A stretch of 64,000 nucleotides of DNA, from positions 7,812,001 to 7,876,000 of the forward strand of contig NZ_CP160402.1 of NCBI RefSeq assembly GCF_040730185.1, given 5' to 3'. The notes beneath the pieces were generated by a model. The model had not been told where the DNA came from. It was given only the letters and a program-made list of their open reading frames with translations, and ran no database searches. Origin of the DNA: Streptomyces sp. Je 1-332 (GTDB taxonomy: Bacteria; Actinomycetota; Actinomycetes; Streptomycetales; Streptomycetaceae). This document shows, one piece after another, positions 7,435 to 15,690 of the stretch. A program made the translations under genes and the position numbers. Position 1 is the first letter of the stretch. Every line of letters starts with the position of its first letter.

Positions 7435-9210
7435 ATGCGCAAGGTGATCGGCGTCGTGCTCGCGCTCCTGCTCGCTGTCGTCGCCGACGTCGGAGCGGCA
7501 GCGGCAACCCCTCCCGCAGCGGTCGCCACGCAGGCGGACCGTCCCGGCGGCCCCCGCCCGCAAGGCATTCCCGGCGAGATCGAGACCAGCGACGACAAGG
7601 ACCTGGCGGCCTGGCAGCGGCTCCAGTACGGCATGTTCATCCACTGGGGCCTCTTCTCCGAACTGGGTGGCGTATGGAAGGGGAAACCGGTCACCAAGGG
7701 CTACAGCGAACAGATCCAGATGTGGGCGGACATCTCCGAGAAGGAATACCTCGAAGTGGCCGAGCGGTTCAGTCCCGACCGGTTCGACCCGGCGGAGATC
7801 TGTTCTCTGGCGAAGCAGGCGGGGATGCGCTACGTGGTCATCACCAGCAAGCACCACGACGGTTTCTCCATGTTCGACACCGACACCACGGACTACGACG
7901 TCGTCGACGCCACTCCGTACGGCAAGGACCCGCTCAAGGCGCTCGCGGACGAATGCCGAAGCCAGGGACTGAAGTTCGGCTTCTACTTCTCACTCGTCGA
8001 CTGGCACCAGGGCCACGATTTCGACGGCGACAACAACAATCCGATCCCCACGTCGATGGAACCCGTCATCGAGGGGCAGCTCCGTGAGTTGATGACCGGT
8101 TACGGGGACATCGCCGAGGTGTGGTTCGACATGTCGTCGCCCAGCGCGGCCCAGAGCGAGAAGTTCACCGGGATCGTCCGTGAACTCCAGCCGAAGGCGG
8201 CGGTCAACAGCCGGGTGTGGAACAACAAGGGCGACTTCCGAACGCTCGGCGACAACGAGATCCCCACGGTGGCGCTCGACGGCGCCTGGCAGACTCCCGC
8301 GTCCATCTACCACGAGACCTGGGGCTACCGCAGCTGGCAGAAGCGTGATGATCTGCCGGGCAAGATAAAGGACCTGGTCGGCGGCCTCACCGGAGTGCGC
8401 GCCCGCGGCGGCAACTACCTCCTCAACATCGGCCCGCGTGGGGACGGTTCGGTCGTGGAGTTCGAGGCCGACGTGCTGCGCGGCATGGGCGCCTGGCTGA
8501 GGCGCCACCCCGACGCCGTACTCGGCGCCTCGGCCACCCGCTTCGGCGGCCGGTCGTGGGGTGAGGTCACCGTCAACGACCGCGATCTGTTTCTCCACGT
8601 GAGTCAGTGGCCGAAGTCGGGTGAACTCCGGCTGCCGGGCCTTGCCACCTCCGTACGCGATGTCCGCGAGGACGGCTCGAAGGACCGGCTCGCGTGGCGC
8701 TGGGACGGCGACGACCTCGTCGTGAAGCTGCCCGCCCGCCCGCACGACGACGTGCTCCCCGTCGTGAAGGTCGAACTCGGAGGCGAACTCCGGATCATCC
8801 CGGAGCGCACGGTCGCCATCGGCCAGGACGGGGAAACCGTCCTCGCCCCGGACGACATCGAGCACGGCTACAGCTACGCCGACAACGGCAGCTACTACAG
8901 CACCCGCCGGACCACGGTGCGGCACACCGCGTACCTCACGGCCGACCGCACCGAAAGGCTCTCGGTGGCGGTCCGCGGAGAGGCACGGCCCGAGGCGCTC
9001 TACCGGGTCCAGGTCGGCAAGCACACCAGGCTGGTGAAGGGAGCGGACCTGACTGACCGTGCCGCTGGATCCTTCTTCGTGCGCGGCGGAAAGGTCACCC
9101 CCGTGACCATCACCCTGGCGGCACCGGAGCACGCGGGAGAGGAACTCGGCCTGCGGATCGACGCGTTGACGGTCAAACCCGCCGAGCACCCGACGCGGAC
9201 ATCCAACTGA
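7435..9210 (+). CDS. Secreted alpha-L-fucosidase, GH29
   Basis: 591 residues from the ATG (GTG one codon upstream is possible), behind AGAGGAG. A signal peptide (MRKVIGVVLALLLAVVADVG) precedes a GH29 TIM barrel: YGMFIHWGLFSELGG, EYLEVAERFSPDRFD, MRYVVITSKHHDGFSMFD, LKFGFYFSLVDWH. The segment EVWFDMSS carries the probable nucleophile Asp232, and NYLLNIGPRGDG ends the barrel. Two beta-rich regions follow, the last possibly a carbohydrate-binding module. It removes terminal alpha-linked fucose from glycans. Co-location with a divergent polysaccharide lyase suggests both attack one fucose-bearing acidic polymer. Confidence 0.92.
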   Translation: MRKVIGVVLALLLAVVADVGAAAATPPAAVATQADRPGGPRPQGIPGEIETSDDKDLAAWQRLQYGMFIHWGLFSELGGVWKGKPVTKGYSEQIQMWADISEKEYLEVAERFSPDRFDPAEICSLAKQAGMRYVVITSKHHDGFSMFDTDTTDYDVVDATPYGKDPLKALADECRSQGLKFGFYFSLVDWHQGHDFDGDNNNPIPTSMEPVIEGQLRELMTGYGDIAEVWFDMSSPSAAQSEKFTGIVRELQPKAAVNSRVWNNKGDFRTLGDNEIPTVALDGAWQTPASIYHETWGYRSWQKRDDLPGKIKDLVGGLTGVRARGGNYLLNIGPRGDGSVVEFEADVLRGMGAWLRRHPDAVLGASATRFGGRSWGEVTVNDRDLFLHVSQWPKSGELRLPGLATSVRDVREDGSKDRLAWRWDGDDLVVKLPARPHDDVLPVVKVELGGELRIIPERTVAIGQDGETVLAPDDIEHGYSYADNGSYYSTRRTTVRHTAYLTADRTERLSVAVRGEARPEALYRVQVGKHTRLVKGADLTDRAAGSFFVRGGKVTPVTITLAAPEHAGEELGLRIDALTVKPAEHPTRTSN

Positions 9211-9246
9211 AGTCGTAGAGACTCCCGTTCGGCCGCCCGGTGACGA

Positions 9247-9903
9247 TCAGCCGAGCACGACCGGCAGTTTCGCCGCCAGGTCGCCCAGCGCGGACTTCTC
9301 CGCGTCGCTCGGTCCGCGCCGGCCCGTGCCGACCAGCAGCGCGTCCGCGTCGGAGAACGAAGCGGGGAAGGCGGCGCCGACGATCTCCTCCAGCATCTCG
9401 CGGCACCGGGCGAGCCCTTCCGCGGGCGGCCCGGCCACCCCCGGAAGATGCGCGATCAGGTCGAGGTGGTGCAGCGTGCACTCCATGACGTACGTGGTGA
9501 GGTAGTCGCCCGTGGTGAGAACCTCGTCCCGCGTGCCGACCCGGGCGGCGGGGTCGGCGAGCCCGGCGGCCCGGCCGGCGGCCGAACCGAGGTCGTCGAG
9601 GTGGAACTTGAGCAGCCAGGGCTCCTCGTACGCGGCGGCGAGCCGGACGGTCAGCGCGTCGAGCGGATCCTCGCCGGTCGGCGGCGTCGCGGTGACGTCC
9701 CAGTAGGTCAGCGCGTCGCGGGTCGGCTCCGCGTCGGCGGGCGTCGCAAGGGTGATCAGTACGTCCTGGGCGTCGATCACCAGGTGGCACACCAGATCCC
9801 GTACGAGCCAGCCGGTGCAGCCGGAGGGCCGCGCGAAGGCCTCGTCGGGAAGTTCGGCGACCGCCGTGCGCAAGGCCGTCCAGGAACGCGAGAAGAGATC
9901 CAC
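9247..9903 (-). CDS. Maleylpyruvate isomerase-like (DinB/mycothiol) protein
   Basis: 218 residues starting at GTG (VDLFSRSWTAL). The four-helix-bundle N-terminal motif WLVRDLVCHLVIDAQDVL and later MECTLHHLDLIAHLPGV match the maleylpyruvate isomerase N-terminal/TIGR03083 family of actinobacteria, whose members bind a metal and are linked to mycothiol chemistry. The His residues of CHL and HHLDL are the probable metal ligands. The frame stays open upstream towards the YceI gene, but that part has no family similarity. Convergent with the fucosidase gene. Substrate unknown. Confidence 0.8.
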   Translation of the reverse strand: MDLFSRSWTALRTAVAELPDEAFARPSGCTGWLVRDLVCHLVIDAQDVLITLATPADAEPTRDALTYWDVTATPPTGEDPLDALTVRLAAAYEEPWLLKFHLDDLGSAAGRAAGLADPAARVGTRDEVLTTGDYLTTYVMECTLHHLDLIAHLPGVAGPPAEGLARCREMLEEIVGAAFPASFSDADALLVGTGRRGPSDAEKSALGDLAAKLPVVLG

Positions 9904-9977
9904 GGCGCCAACGTAGTGCGGCGCGGTCAGTGGGGACAAGAACTCCCGCCCGCACTCCCGTCGCGGCCCGCGGCACT

Positions 9978-10631
9978 TCACTCCAGCGGCGTGGCCCGGA
10001 TCGCGGAGATGTCGAACTGCAGCCGCACCTTCTCGCTCACCATGGCGCCGCCCGTCTCCAGACGCTGGTTGTAGACGAGGCCCCAGTCGGTGCGGTCGAT
10101 GGTGGTGGTGCCGTCGAAGCCGGCCCTCTCGAAGCCGAACGGGTCCACGACTGATCCGAGATAGTCCAGCTGCAGCTCCACGGGCCTGGCGACGCCGCGG
10201 ATGGTCAGCTCCCCGGCCATACGGAAGGTCTCCCCGCCCTCGTGGACCGTGGAAGTGCTGCGGAACGACATCTCCGGGTGGCGGCGCGCGTCGAAGAAGT
10301 CGCCGCCGACAAGGTGCGCGTCCCGCTGTTCCACGCCCGTGTCGACGCTGCCCACCCGGATGACGATCTCGGCCCGCGACTCGGAGGGCCGGGCGCCGTC
10401 GAAGTACAGCGTGCTGTCGTAGTCCCCGAAGGCGCCTCGCACGGTCGTGACCATCGCGTGCCGCACGGAGAATCCGATGCGGCTGTGCGGGCGGTCGATG
10501 ATCCACTCCCCGGTCAGCGCACGCAGCGCCGGGTCGAGCGCGGCACCGGTGGCGGCCGAGAAGGGCGTGTGGTGGCCGACCGCCGGTATCGGCTCGAGGG
10601 TCGGGGTCTGGCGACGGCTGAAGATACCCAT
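9978..10631 (-). CDS. YceI family lipid-binding protein
   Basis: 217 residues from the ATG of MGIFSRRQ. The YceI beta-barrel is clear: GEWIIDRPHSRIGFSVRHAMVTTVRGAFGDY, a central VGSVDTGVEQRDAHL, FFDARRHPEMSF and a final GLVYNQRLETGGAMVSEKVRL. The family binds isoprenoid-type lipids. No signal peptide is seen, so unlike enterobacterial YceI it is probably cytoplasmic. The start is the least certain part, because the nearest AAGGAG is about 13 bp upstream of the ATG. Confidence 0.9.
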   Translation of the reverse strand: MGIFSRRQTPTLEPIPAVGHHTPFSAATGAALDPALRALTGEWIIDRPHSRIGFSVRHAMVTTVRGAFGDYDSTLYFDGARPSESRAEIVIRVGSVDTGVEQRDAHLVGGDFFDARRHPEMSFRSTSTVHEGGETFRMAGELTIRGVARPVELQLDYLGSVVDPFGFERAGFDGTTTIDRTDWGLVYNQRLETGGAMVSEKVRLQFDISAIRATPLE

Positions 10632-10889
10632 GATGTCGCGTCGTCTCCTTCGGAATTGATCACTCCGTGTTATCACGCCAAACACAGGCGCCCCTCAGCG
10701 AGATGAGCCGTCTCGTCCGGGTTCGACGCGGCGGGCTGGAAAGATGCACAAGATCGGCACGGATGTGGATGCACGGTTCGCTGGCCCGGCGTCACACACC
10801 GTCACACGGCCCGAATAGTCCGGCGCTGAGGCTGTCATCGGCAATCAGAAGGTGCATACTTGAAATAATTCTGAGGGTCGGAGGCGCAA

Positions 10890-11045
10890 ATGATCGCACT
10901 CGGAATCATCCTGCTCATCATCGGCCTATTGGCCGGTATCTCCATCCTGTGGACCATCGGCGTCATCCTCGTCGTCGTCGGTGTGATCCTGTGGGTTCTC
11001 GGATCCGTGGGCCACGCGGTGGGCGGGCGAAAGCATTATTGGTAG
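10890..11045 (+). CDS. Small DUF6131-type membrane protein
   Basis: A 51-residue protein, MIALGIILLIIGLLAGIS to GGRKHYW, behind GGAGG with 5-bp spacing. Two hydrophobic helices (residues 2-18 and 21-41) are joined by a tight turn, with a short basic, His-containing tail outside the hydrophobic part. This matches the small DUF6131 proteins found widely in Streptomyces, whose function is unknown. A strong hairpin follows 34 bp downstream, so it is a monocistronic gene. Confidence 0.85.
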   Translation: MIALGIILLIIGLLAGISILWTIGVILVVVGVILWVLGSVGHAVGGRKHYW

Positions 11046-11078
11046 GCGCGGCGGAACCCGCATGACCCCGCGGACGCA

Positions 11079-11107
11079 CCAGGCCTGACGTCCTGCGACA
11101 GGCCTGG
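11079..11107 (+). terminator. Hairpin terminator after the DUF6131 gene
   Basis: CCAGGCCTG (11079-11087) pairs perfectly with CAGGCCTGG (11099-11107) around an 11-nt loop. There is only a short T run, as is common for Streptomyces terminators. Confidence 0.75.
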
Positions 11108-11233
11108 CGTTTGCGGTGGTAACGGCTTCCGCGATGTGCCCCGCGGGCCCCTCGGCCCGATGTCCGCATGCGGACGGCTCCTCCGGGTAGCAGGCTGAAC
11201 TCGATCACCTGCTGGACGGAATGGAGTCGGTGT

Positions 11234-12445
11234 ATGGCCGGCAAGGGCGGCGGGCAGCGGACGGAAACCGCGGCCCAGGGGCGGTTCGACCGTGTGCGCC
11301 AGTGGTGGGGGCGAGCCCGGGCCACAGCGGGCTACGAACGCCACACCGTGCTCCTGGTCGTCAAGAGCACGTTGGCCGCGACGCTGTCCTGGGTGGTCTC
11401 GTACTACCTCCTGAACGCGCCGTCACCGGCGTTCGCTCCGTTCTCCGCCGTGTTGATCATGCAGGTGACGGTGTACCAGTCCCTGCTCCAGTCGTTGCGC
11501 TATCTGGGTGCGGTGGCGGTCGGCGTGGCGATGGTGGCGGGCCTCGGATTCCTCGGCGGACCGGACCTGCTCACGTTCGTCCTGGTCGCCCTGGTGGGCC
11601 TGTCCATCGGACGGTGGCCCGCGCTCGGCGCGCAGGGATCACAGGTCGCCACCGCGGCGTTCTTCGCCTTCTCCACCTACGCCGCAGCCACGTCCGCCAC
11701 CCAGAAGGTCACCCAGCTCGGGGAGATCATCCTGCTCGTCCTCATCGGCTGTGGCATCGGGGTCGTCGTCAACATCACGGTGGCCCCGCCGATGCGCTAC
11801 CGCAGCGCCGAGCACGGGATCCGAACGCTCTCCACCGCTCTGGGCGGCCTGGTGAGCGACATGTATCCGGTGCTGCGCGAGGGCGAACTCGACGAGGAGC
11901 GCTGCAGCCAGTGGCGCCGGCGGGCCGAGCAGACCGGAGGCCTGATCACGCAGGCCCGCGAAGGCTTCCGTACGGCCGAGGAGAGCCTCTACTTCAACCC
12001 TCGCCGCCTGCTGCGCAGGCATCGGGGCCGGGCTTCGTTCGAGGGGTACGGCGCCGTGCTCGGAGCCCTCGAACGCTCGCTGTACCAAGTAGCTTCGCTG
12101 ACGCGCAGCCTGCACCAGTGGCAGGAAGAGGAAGGGGACCGGCACGACGACCGGGCCTTCCTCGACAACTACGCCGACTTCCTGGAATCCCTCGCGAAGA
12201 TCGCTCAGGTCCTCGGAGAGCTGGACGAGGACACCCTCACCGAGCAGGCCCGGCAGCTGTGTCAGCTGGCCGACGAGGCCCAGGGGTGCTGCCAGAAGGT
12301 GACCGACGGAGCGAGCCGGGCCGGCCTACCGCTGGCCGACCCGACTCGTCCGTACGGAGTCCTTGTGGTGGAGTCCACCCGGCTCATGGAGGAATTCCAG
12401 CACTCCTGCGACGTGCTGCAGAAGCACGTCGACCAGGAGATGTGA
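11234..12445 (+). CDS. FUSC/aromatic acid exporter-like membrane protein
   Basis: 403 residues from ATG (MAGKGGG). Residues about 35-190 hold six hydrophobic helices (TLAATLSWVVSYYLLN, AVAVGVAMVAGLGFLGG, TFVLVALVGLSIG, IILLVLIGCGIGVVVNI) ending in NITVAPPMRYRSAEHGI, a hallmark of the FUSC/ArAE family. The C-terminal half is a long helical cytoplasmic domain. Related proteins export aromatic carboxylates or act in envelope stress. One half-size subunit is present, so a dimer is likely. The substrate is unknown. Confidence 0.85.
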   Translation: MAGKGGGQRTETAAQGRFDRVRQWWGRARATAGYERHTVLLVVKSTLAATLSWVVSYYLLNAPSPAFAPFSAVLIMQVTVYQSLLQSLRYLGAVAVGVAMVAGLGFLGGPDLLTFVLVALVGLSIGRWPALGAQGSQVATAAFFAFSTYAAATSATQKVTQLGEIILLVLIGCGIGVVVNITVAPPMRYRSAEHGIRTLSTALGGLVSDMYPVLREGELDEERCSQWRRRAEQTGGLITQAREGFRTAEESLYFNPRRLLRRHRGRASFEGYGAVLGALERSLYQVASLTRSLHQWQEEEGDRHDDRAFLDNYADFLESLAKIAQVLGELDEDTLTEQARQLCQLADEAQGCCQKVTDGASRAGLPLADPTRPYGVLVVESTRLMEEFQHSCDVLQKHVDQEM

Positions 12446-12456
12446 AGGCCCTGCTG

Positions 12457-12585
12457 TCAGTGGTGGCCGTGGGCGCTGGAGGAAGCTCCGCCGAACAGTC
12501 GCGCGACGGCGCGGAAGGGGAGCGTGACCACCGTGGCAATGGCTCCACCAATGGCTCGGAGTACATCTGCAATGGCCTTCAGCAT
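12457..12585 (-). CDS. LPFR-motif small protein
   Basis: A 42-residue protein with GGAGGT just upstream of its ATG: an amphipathic helix (MLKAIADVLRAIGGAIATVV), the motif TLPFRAVARLFGGAS, then a His-ending tail. Streptomyces genomes carry many such short LPFR-motif proteins of unknown function. It is convergent with the FUSC gene, only 11 bp away. Its size, start signal and motif all support a real gene. Confidence 0.82.
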   Translation of the reverse strand: MLKAIADVLRAIGGAIATVVTLPFRAVARLFGGASSSAHGHH

Positions 12586-12790
12586 GAGGGACCTCCAAAG
12601 AACGTCTTTACTAGCTCCGCGTCAGTTCGTTAACTGCTGCACAGCTTCTTGACTACCGGTTGCCCTGGGAACGACGACGAAAACATGGGCCGCTTACCTG
12701 CGATTTCTTTCCCAGGTGCTTGATTAGGGTTGATCCGATCGGGAACGCCTCCCAGGGATACCACCCCGTCACCGACGAATGGAGCTCCGC

Positions 12791-13390
12791 ATGCGCGCGC
12801 TGTCCTTGGTTTGCACGCTGAATTCTTCGCCCACCTCTTCCAGCAGCCACACACTGTCCGACCAGGTGATGACGGAATTCGAGAAGCTGGGTGTCGAGGT
12901 CGAGACGGTCCGGGTGGCCGACCACGACGTACGCCCCGGTGTCGCCGTCGACCTGGGCAACGGCGACGCCTGGCCCGCGCTGCGCGAGAAGGTGCTGGCC
13001 GCCGACATCCTGCTGCTGGCCACGCCGATCTGGCTCGGCCACCCGTCGAGCGTCTGTCAGCGGGTCCTGGAGCGTCTGAACGCGGACATGTCGGAGACCG
13101 ACGACGCGGGCCGGCCCCTCATGTACGGGAAGGTCGCGGCGCTGGCCGTGGTCGGCAACGAGGACGGCGCCCACAACGTGAGCGCGGACGTCTTCCAGGC
13201 CTGCAACGACCTCGGCTTCTCCCTGGCGCCCCACGCGGTCACCTACTGGGTGGGCGAGGCGAAGCAGGGCACCGACTACCAGGATCTCGACGAGACGCCC
13301 GAGGAAGTCGCCTCCGCCACGCAGGCCCTCGCGGCCAACGCCCACCACCTGGCCGAACTGCTCGCGGGACAGCCCTACCCGGCACCCTGA
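12791..13390 (+). CDS. NAD(P)H-dependent FMN reductase-type flavoprotein
   Basis: 199 residues; ATG at 12791 chosen for GGAG at 12781-12784. A flavodoxin-like fold with the phosphate-binding loop NSSPTSSSSHTLSDQV at the N-terminus, then ADILLLATPIWLGHPSS, the flavin-contacting loop of the NADPH-dependent FMN reductase family, and AALAVVGNEDGAHN. Such enzymes reduce FMN or quinones and often take part in oxidative stress. The upstream 200 bp contain no gene. Confidence 0.87.
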   Translation: MRALSLVCTLNSSPTSSSSHTLSDQVMTEFEKLGVEVETVRVADHDVRPGVAVDLGNGDAWPALREKVLAADILLLATPIWLGHPSSVCQRVLERLNADMSETDDAGRPLMYGKVAALAVVGNEDGAHNVSADVFQACNDLGFSLAPHAVTYWVGEAKQGTDYQDLDETPEEVASATQALAANAHHLAELLAGQPYPAP

Positions 13391-13436
13391 CGGCTTCGCC
13401 ACGAGGACAGGGGGCCGGTGGATGGACGTGAGCTAG

Positions 13437-14690
13437 ATGGACGTGAGCGCCGCGGATGTCGGCTACGCCTGCATGGGGATCGGCGCCCTGCTGGCCGCGG
13501 TGCTGCCGAGGCTCGTGGCGCGCCAGCCCATGTCCATGCCGATGGTCTTCCTGGCTGTCGGTTTCCTCGTGTACCTGCTGCCGACCGGGCTCCCCGACCT
13601 CGATCCGTACGAGCACAGGGCATGGCTGGAGCACCTCACCGAGGTGTGCGTCATCGTGGCCCTGATGGGCGCGGGTCTCGCGATCAACCGGCCGTTCGGG
13701 CGACGGTCGTGGTCCACCGCGTGGCGCCTGCTCGGCATCACGATGCCCCTGACCGTCGTGGCCACCGCGCTGGTCGCCTGGGGCCTGGTGGGCTGGCCGC
13801 CGGCCGTCGCCCTGCTCCTGGGCGCCGTACTCGCGCCGACCGACCCCGTCCTCGCGGCGGAGGTACGGGTCGGCGAGCCGACCGACGCCGAGAACGACGA
13901 GGACGAGGTGCGCTTCGCCCTCACCGGGGAAGCGGGTCTCAACGACGGGCTCGCCTTCCCGCTGGTCCTGGCCGCGCTCGCCATGTTCGCCGCCTCGGAA
14001 ACGGGCTGGTCAGGTGAGTGGGTGGGCCACTGGCTGTGGAGCGACGTGCTCGTGCGCGTCACGGTCGGCGTGGCGGTCGGTCTGCTGGTCGGCCGGCTGC
14101 TCGGGTGGATGTTCTTCCGGGCCGGATGGGAGGCGCTGCGGCTGTCCGAGCACCGGGAGGGGTTCGTCGCGCTCGCGGCGACCTTCGTCTCGTACGGCCT
14201 CACCGAAGTGCTGCACGGCTACGGCTTCCTCGCCGTGTTCACGACGGCCTGCGCGATCCGGGCCGCCGAACGCGCCCACGGCTACCAGCTGGTGATGCAC
14301 ACGTTCATGGAACAGGTGGAGAGGCTCCTCACGGCGGGGGTGCTGCTCCTCATCGGAGGGTTCATCGCCTGCGGCGGGCTCTCCGCACTCTCCTGGAGCA
14401 GCGCGGTGACGGCCGTGCTGGTGCTCCTCGTGATCCGTCCGCTGACCGGGTGGATCGCCCAGCTGCGGGGGAGGACGACGCCGGGGGAACGCGCGGTGAC
14501 CTCCTTCTTCGGCATCCGGGGGATCGGTTCCGTCTTCTACCTCGCGTACGCCTTGGGGGAAGGGGATCTCCAGGCGTATCAGGAGGAGTTGTGGGCGGTG
14601 GTGACGTTCATCGTGCTGCTGTCGGTGATGGTGCACGGGGCCGCGGCATCGCCCGTGCTCAGACGCCTGGACAGGGCCGGCCTCCGCTGA
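13437..14690 (+). CDS. Cation/proton antiporter, CPA1 family
   Basis: 417 residues with about 12 membrane helices. The family core is LLLGAVLAPTDPVLAAEVRVGEP (TDP motif) and EAGLNDGLAFPLVLAAL (ND of the ion site), followed by FFGIRGIGSVFYLAYAL near the end. NhaP/CPA1 antiporters exchange Na+ or K+ for H+. The start ATG lies in a 13-bp tandem duplication (GATGGACGTGAGC at 13421 and 13436) and has no clear Shine-Dalgarno, so initiation may be weak. It stands alone. Confidence 0.9.
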   Translation: MDVSAADVGYACMGIGALLAAVLPRLVARQPMSMPMVFLAVGFLVYLLPTGLPDLDPYEHRAWLEHLTEVCVIVALMGAGLAINRPFGRRSWSTAWRLLGITMPLTVVATALVAWGLVGWPPAVALLLGAVLAPTDPVLAAEVRVGEPTDAENDEDEVRFALTGEAGLNDGLAFPLVLAALAMFAASETGWSGEWVGHWLWSDVLVRVTVGVAVGLLVGRLLGWMFFRAGWEALRLSEHREGFVALAATFVSYGLTEVLHGYGFLAVFTTACAIRAAERAHGYQLVMHTFMEQVERLLTAGVLLLIGGFIACGGLSALSWSSAVTAVLVLLVIRPLTGWIAQLRGRTTPGERAVTSFFGIRGIGSVFYLAYALGEGDLQAYQEELWAVVTFIVLLSVMVHGAAASPVLRRLDRAGLR

Positions 14691-14721
14691 CGCCGCGGCG
14701 GGCCGGGGCGCCGCTCCCCGG

Positions 14722-15492
14722 TCAGGCCTCGACGCCCGCCCCCACCTCCCAGGGACTTGGACCGGTGCCGTCGAGCCAGGCATGCAGCTCTTCGCCGTTC
14801 ACGCACACGATGCCGCACTGCTGGGCGTACTCCAGGGCGGGCGCGGTGAAGTCGCTCGTCGTGACGAGCGCCGCGATGTCGGCCTCGTGGACGGTGAAAC
14901 AGGTCCCGCCGAAGCGCTGGAGATCCTGCGAGCCGACCTTGTTGTCGTCGCCGTAGCGCTTGCACTGGATGACGACGCGGAGCCCTTCGGAGGTGACCGC
15001 TATGACGTCCGCGCCCAAGTCGCAGGCGCCGCCCACCACTTCCACCTCCCGGCAGGCGTCGCGGGCGCACAGGTCGGCTATGGCGTGCTCGAAACCGTCG
15101 GGATCCAGTTCGGTGTAGTCATCCGGAGGATCGAGGGCGACGGTGGTCTCCTCACCGTCCAACACCGCTTCCGCGGCGGCCTGTTCCGCTGTGGCCCGTT
15201 CCGCAGTGGCCTGTTCGGCCACTTCCTCCAGCGCTTCGGCGGCATGGCGCGCGTATCTGGCCGCGGAGAAGCGGCGCCACCTGGAACGGCACAGATACGC
15301 GGCCGCGATGCCCACCACGATGATGGAGGCGGCCCACGCGGGGCGGCTCTCGATGATCTCCGCCGCGGTGCGGACCACGAAGACCAGGACGCACAGGATG
15401 ATCGCCAGCAGCGCGAAGAACAAGGCGGTCGCACGCAGGTTGAAGCGCCGCTCACGGTCCATACGCGGAACCGGGCGCGAGGGTACGGTCAT
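14722..15492 (-). CDS. Membrane-anchored Mrr-type restriction endonuclease
   Basis: 256 residues. Two membrane helices (about 23-45 and 52-68) are followed by an Ala/Glu coiled region (EQATAERATAEQAAAEA) and a C-terminal Mrr_cat fold: DGFEHAIADLC, GADVIAVTSEGLRVVIQCKRY (the D...QxK nuclease core), then DIAALVTTSDFT and GIVCVNGEEL. Mrr nucleases cut methylated DNA, but membrane-anchored forms have unknown roles. No partner methylase lies nearby. Confidence 0.85.
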   Translation of the reverse strand: MTVPSRPVPRMDRERRFNLRATALFFALLAIILCVLVFVVRTAAEIIESRPAWAASIIVVGIAAAYLCRSRWRRFSAARYARHAAEALEEVAEQATAERATAEQAAAEAVLDGEETTVALDPPDDYTELDPDGFEHAIADLCARDACREVEVVGGACDLGADVIAVTSEGLRVVIQCKRYGDDNKVGSQDLQRFGGTCFTVHEADIAALVTTSDFTAPALEYAQQCGIVCVNGEELHAWLDGTGPSPWEVGAGVEA

Positions 15493-15690
15493 TGCACTCC
15501 CTTACGGAGAACGACGGAAAAGATCACTCGTCTCCGTGTGCCCAAGATCCACGAACTCAAGATCATTCCGGTGCGGTGACTGTTCCGGTTCGGTGGCTGC
15601 TCCGGCGCGCCGACCGCGGGTGCGCTCCACATGCCGCCCGGCGGAGTCACTCCTAGGCTGGTGTCCTCGGGGCTGTCACGGAGGTACCGC

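Noticed and set aside
12630..12854. Small minus-strand frame upstream of the FMN reductase
   Set aside because: No ribosome site or family match, and it overlaps the promoter and start of the reductase gene.
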